Assembly: GCA_943333015.1 (NCBI GenBank)
Contig: CALQRR010000110.1
Span: 1-6,130, forward strand
Length of the DNA: 6,130 nt
Origin: Chitinophaga pinensis
GTDB taxonomy: Bacteria; Bacteroidota; Bacteroidia; M30B66
Direction of reading: 5' to 3'
The position numbers and the translations under genes are program-made. Shown in pieces: positions 4,543-6,130 of the stretch. How positions within the stretch are numbered: position 1 is the stretch's first letter; the number at the start of each line of letters is the position of its first letter. The notes beneath the pieces were generated by a model. The model saw only the letters and a list, made by a program, of their open reading frames with translations, did no database searches and had not been told where the DNA came from.

Positions 4543-6130
4543 ATGAGGATAAACTTCTACACAAACATTGTACGTAAAGTGATCTTGATTGCCGGGTTTT
4601 TATCGGGCTTCAGCTTCGCGCTTTCAGCTCAGGCTCCTGTAGCTGGATTTACTGTTTCCTCTATCCAGGGATGTGCTCCCTTCAGTGTTAATTTCACAAA
4701 TACGTCCACCGGAGCTTCAAGCTACCAATGGATTTTTGGTAACGGGAACTTTTCAACGCTGACAAATCCTCAAAACGTTTATGTTGTTCCGGGTACATTT
4801 TCGGTATCCCTTATTGCTATTGCAAGCAATGGTCAACGCGACACCCTTGTTCAGAACAATTATCTCACTGCGCTGCCTGGTCCCAATGTGTCTTTTACAT
4901 CCGCTACCAATGTCGGCTGTATTCAACAAACCAATTTCGGTTTTACCAACACTTCTAACGGAGCGGTAAATTATTTTTGGGATTTTGGTGATGGTACTTC
5001 ATCACTTTTGGCTAATCCATTTAAAACGTATAGTCAGCCGGGGGCTTATGATATCTCTCTTCTAGCAACAAACAGTATCGGTTGCAGCGGTGTCTATAAT
5101 CTACTTCAGCCGATAACTGTAAATCCGATTCCTACGGCACAATTTACAGCAAGTCAGACGAGCAGTTGCAATCCCGCACAATCATTTTCATTCACACCAA
5201 CACAAACAAATGCCGCGGCCTATTACTGGCAGTTCGGCGATGGGACAACTTCTTCTCAGGTATCTCCCAACAAAGTTTACGCATCTCCGGGTGTGTATAC
5301 TGTGCGTCTACTAATCACCAACAGTTTTGGTTGTGTGGATAGTTTAGTTCGCACCAACTATATCACTGTTCATACGCCGGTTGCGCCTCAGATTAGTGCA
5401 AACGATTCTTCGGGATGCGTTCATTTCGGAACTACTTTAACTACAAATATCACTAATGCCACATCCTATTCTTGGAATTTCGGGAATGGCCAGACTTCCT
5501 CAAATCAATCCCAATATGCAGTTTATACTACTGCCGGGACTTACTCGCCGGTTGTTACAGTAACAATGCCCAATGGTTGTGTGTATTCTTCCAATACACC
5601 AAATCTTATTACGGCCTATGCACTTCCTGCAACAAGTTTCACCGTTTCTAACAACACAGGATGTGCGCCGTTAACGGTCCAAACAACAAATACTACAACA
5701 GGAGCAAGTACCTATTTTTGGCAATTTTGGGATATTCCTAATACGACAGGTTTTCAACCAAGCCATACATACCTTAATCCAGGCTTATATAATATACGAC
5801 TAACAGCGACTTCTATTCATGGATGCGTAGCACAGCAGCAAGTCAACTCGGCGGTGACGGTGCTGAGTCCGACTGCAATTGTTACTGCAACTGACACAAG
5901 CGGATGTCCGCCACTTTCCGTCCAGGTTACGAATTCCTCTGTCGGTGCGGCAAGTTATCTTTGGAATTTCGGCGATGGAACAACATCTACACAAGTCAAT
6001 CCCTTTCATAATTACACAACCCTTGGTCAATATGATGTAACGTTGATTGCATTCAGCAATAATGGATGCAGAGATACACTGGTTCTTAACGATTACATTG
6101 ATGTTAGTTATCAGCAAGCAAGCTATACTC
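4543..6130 (+). CDS. PKD-repeat secreted surface protein (3' end beyond window)
   Basis: The frame opens at ATG 4543 and runs without a stop to the window edge, giving at least 529 residues. A signal peptide ends at about residue 30 (basic NIVRKV, hydrophobic core, likely cleavage at ALSAQ). Six PKD (polycystic kidney disease-like, beta-sandwich) repeats follow with the hallmark W-x-F-G-D/N-G at 63, 146, 229, 311, 393 and 474, spaced 81-83 residues. Repeat 5 is degenerate (WQFWDIP). Repeats 2-6 each carry two cysteines 54-55 residues apart, probably forming a disulfide after export. In repeat 1 only C44 is present. PKD arrays are common in large Bacteroidota adhesins and surface proteins, where they act as spacers or bind protein or polysaccharide. 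A C-terminal T9SS sorting domain is likely but lies outside the window. The start is 11 bp after the sorting-domain gene, so the two are probably co-transcribed. There is no clear Shine-Dalgarno sequence. No enzymatic domain is visible so far. Confidence 0.92.
   Translation, partial: MRINFYTNIVRKVILIAGFLSGFSFALSAQAPVAGFTVSSIQGCAPFSVNFTNTSTGASSYQWIFGNGNFSTLTNPQNVYVVPGTFSVSLIAIASNGQRDTLVQNNYLTALPGPNVSFTSATNVGCIQQTNFGFTNTSNGAVNYFWDFGDGTSSLLANPFKTYSQPGAYDISLLATNSIGCSGVYNLLQPITVNPIPTAQFTASQTSSCNPAQSFSFTPTQTNAAAYYWQFGDGTTSSQVSPNKVYASPGVYTVRLLITNSFGCVDSLVRTNYITVHTPVAPQISANDSSGCVHFGTTLTTNITNATSYSWNFGNGQTSSNQSQYAVYTTAGTYSPVVTVTMPNGCVYSSNTPNLITAYALPATSFTVSNNTGCAPLTVQTTNTTTGASTYFWQFWDIPNTTGFQPSHTYLNPGLYNIRLTATSIHGCVAQQQVNSAVTVLSPTAIVTATDTSGCPPLSVQVTNSSVGAASYLWNFGDGTTSTQVNPFHNYTTLGQYDVTLIAFSNNGCRDTLVLNDYIDVSYQQASYT
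4639..6111 (+). repeat. Array of six PKD repeats in the protein coding sequence
   Basis: Six copies of a module of about 82 codons lie head to tail. Approximate residue bounds in the encoded protein are 33-111, 113-193, 198-277, 280-359, 364-440 and 445-523. The period is clear at the protein level (Cys near the first strand, FTNTS-like strand, W-x-F-G-D-G-T, a P-G-x-Y/F turn, then an N-G-C or G-C turn). The DNA copies have diverged well apart, so recent slippage or recombination among them is not evident. The residues after 523 (QQASYT) may begin a seventh copy. Confidence 0.88.

Noticed and set aside
4145..4564. 139-codon minus-strand frame opposite the sorting-domain gene
   Set aside because: The plus-strand frame has an unmistakable T9SS sorting domain. 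The antisense translation shows no motif and runs through the gap into the PKD gene start.
4639..6111. Possible CRISPR-like or tandem DNA repeat because of the regular period
   Set aside because: The period is at protein level (about 82 codons) and the DNA copies are strongly diverged. There are no short identical repeats with unique spacers.
5800..6117. 105-codon minus-strand frame opposite the PKD repeats
   Set aside because: The plus-strand frame here carries PKD repeat 6 and the end of repeat 5. The antisense frame has no recognisable feature.

Overview
The window looks chromosomal and comes from a member of the Bacteroidota. Three things point there. A type B type IX secretion (T9SS) C-terminal sorting domain of the CHU_C / gliding-motility-associated kind sits in the protein at 4019-4531. 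A secreted PKD-repeat protein lies just downstream of it. Matches to the Bacteroidota -7 promoter consensus TAnnTTTG occur where promoters are expected, and Shine-Dalgarno sequences are mostly weak. The order or family cannot be fixed from the sequence. I see no mobile elements, tRNA/rRNA genes or CRISPR arrays.

Left part (1-1054): the last codons of a probable upstream gene lead after 3 bases into a small MazG-like nucleotide pyrophosphohydrolase (+). A ComF-family phosphoribosyltransferase-fold protein (-) converges on it, and the two stop ends overlap by 6 bp. Middle-left (1055-2208): a divergent promoter region separates comF from a membrane-anchored coiled-coil protein of unknown function (+). 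A perfect -7 element inside the longest reading frame argues that the true start is 1172, not 1121. A perfect 15-bp stem, usable in both directions, follows the gene and separates it from the convergent signalling genes.

Middle (2209-3755, minus strand): a two-gene signalling operon. The histidine kinase begins with what reads as a degenerate receiver domain. Its stop codon overlaps the start of a single-domain, CheY-like response regulator by 4 bp. Transmitter and receiver residues are intact in both proteins, and neither carries a DNA-binding output.

Right part (3756-6130): a 263-bp AT-rich divergent intergenic region with short direct repeats and a palindrome leads into two co-directional surface or secretion genes 11 bp apart. 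The first encodes a 170-residue protein that is almost only a signal peptide plus a T9SS sorting domain. The second is a large PKD-repeat protein with a signal peptide and at least six ~82-residue repeats, still open at the window edge. The likely theme of this end is T9SS-dependent export of an adhesin-like surface protein. The most unusual points are the nearly cargo-less sorting-domain protein, the kinase's pseudo-receiver, and the regular cysteine-pair pattern of the PKD array with two deviant repeats.
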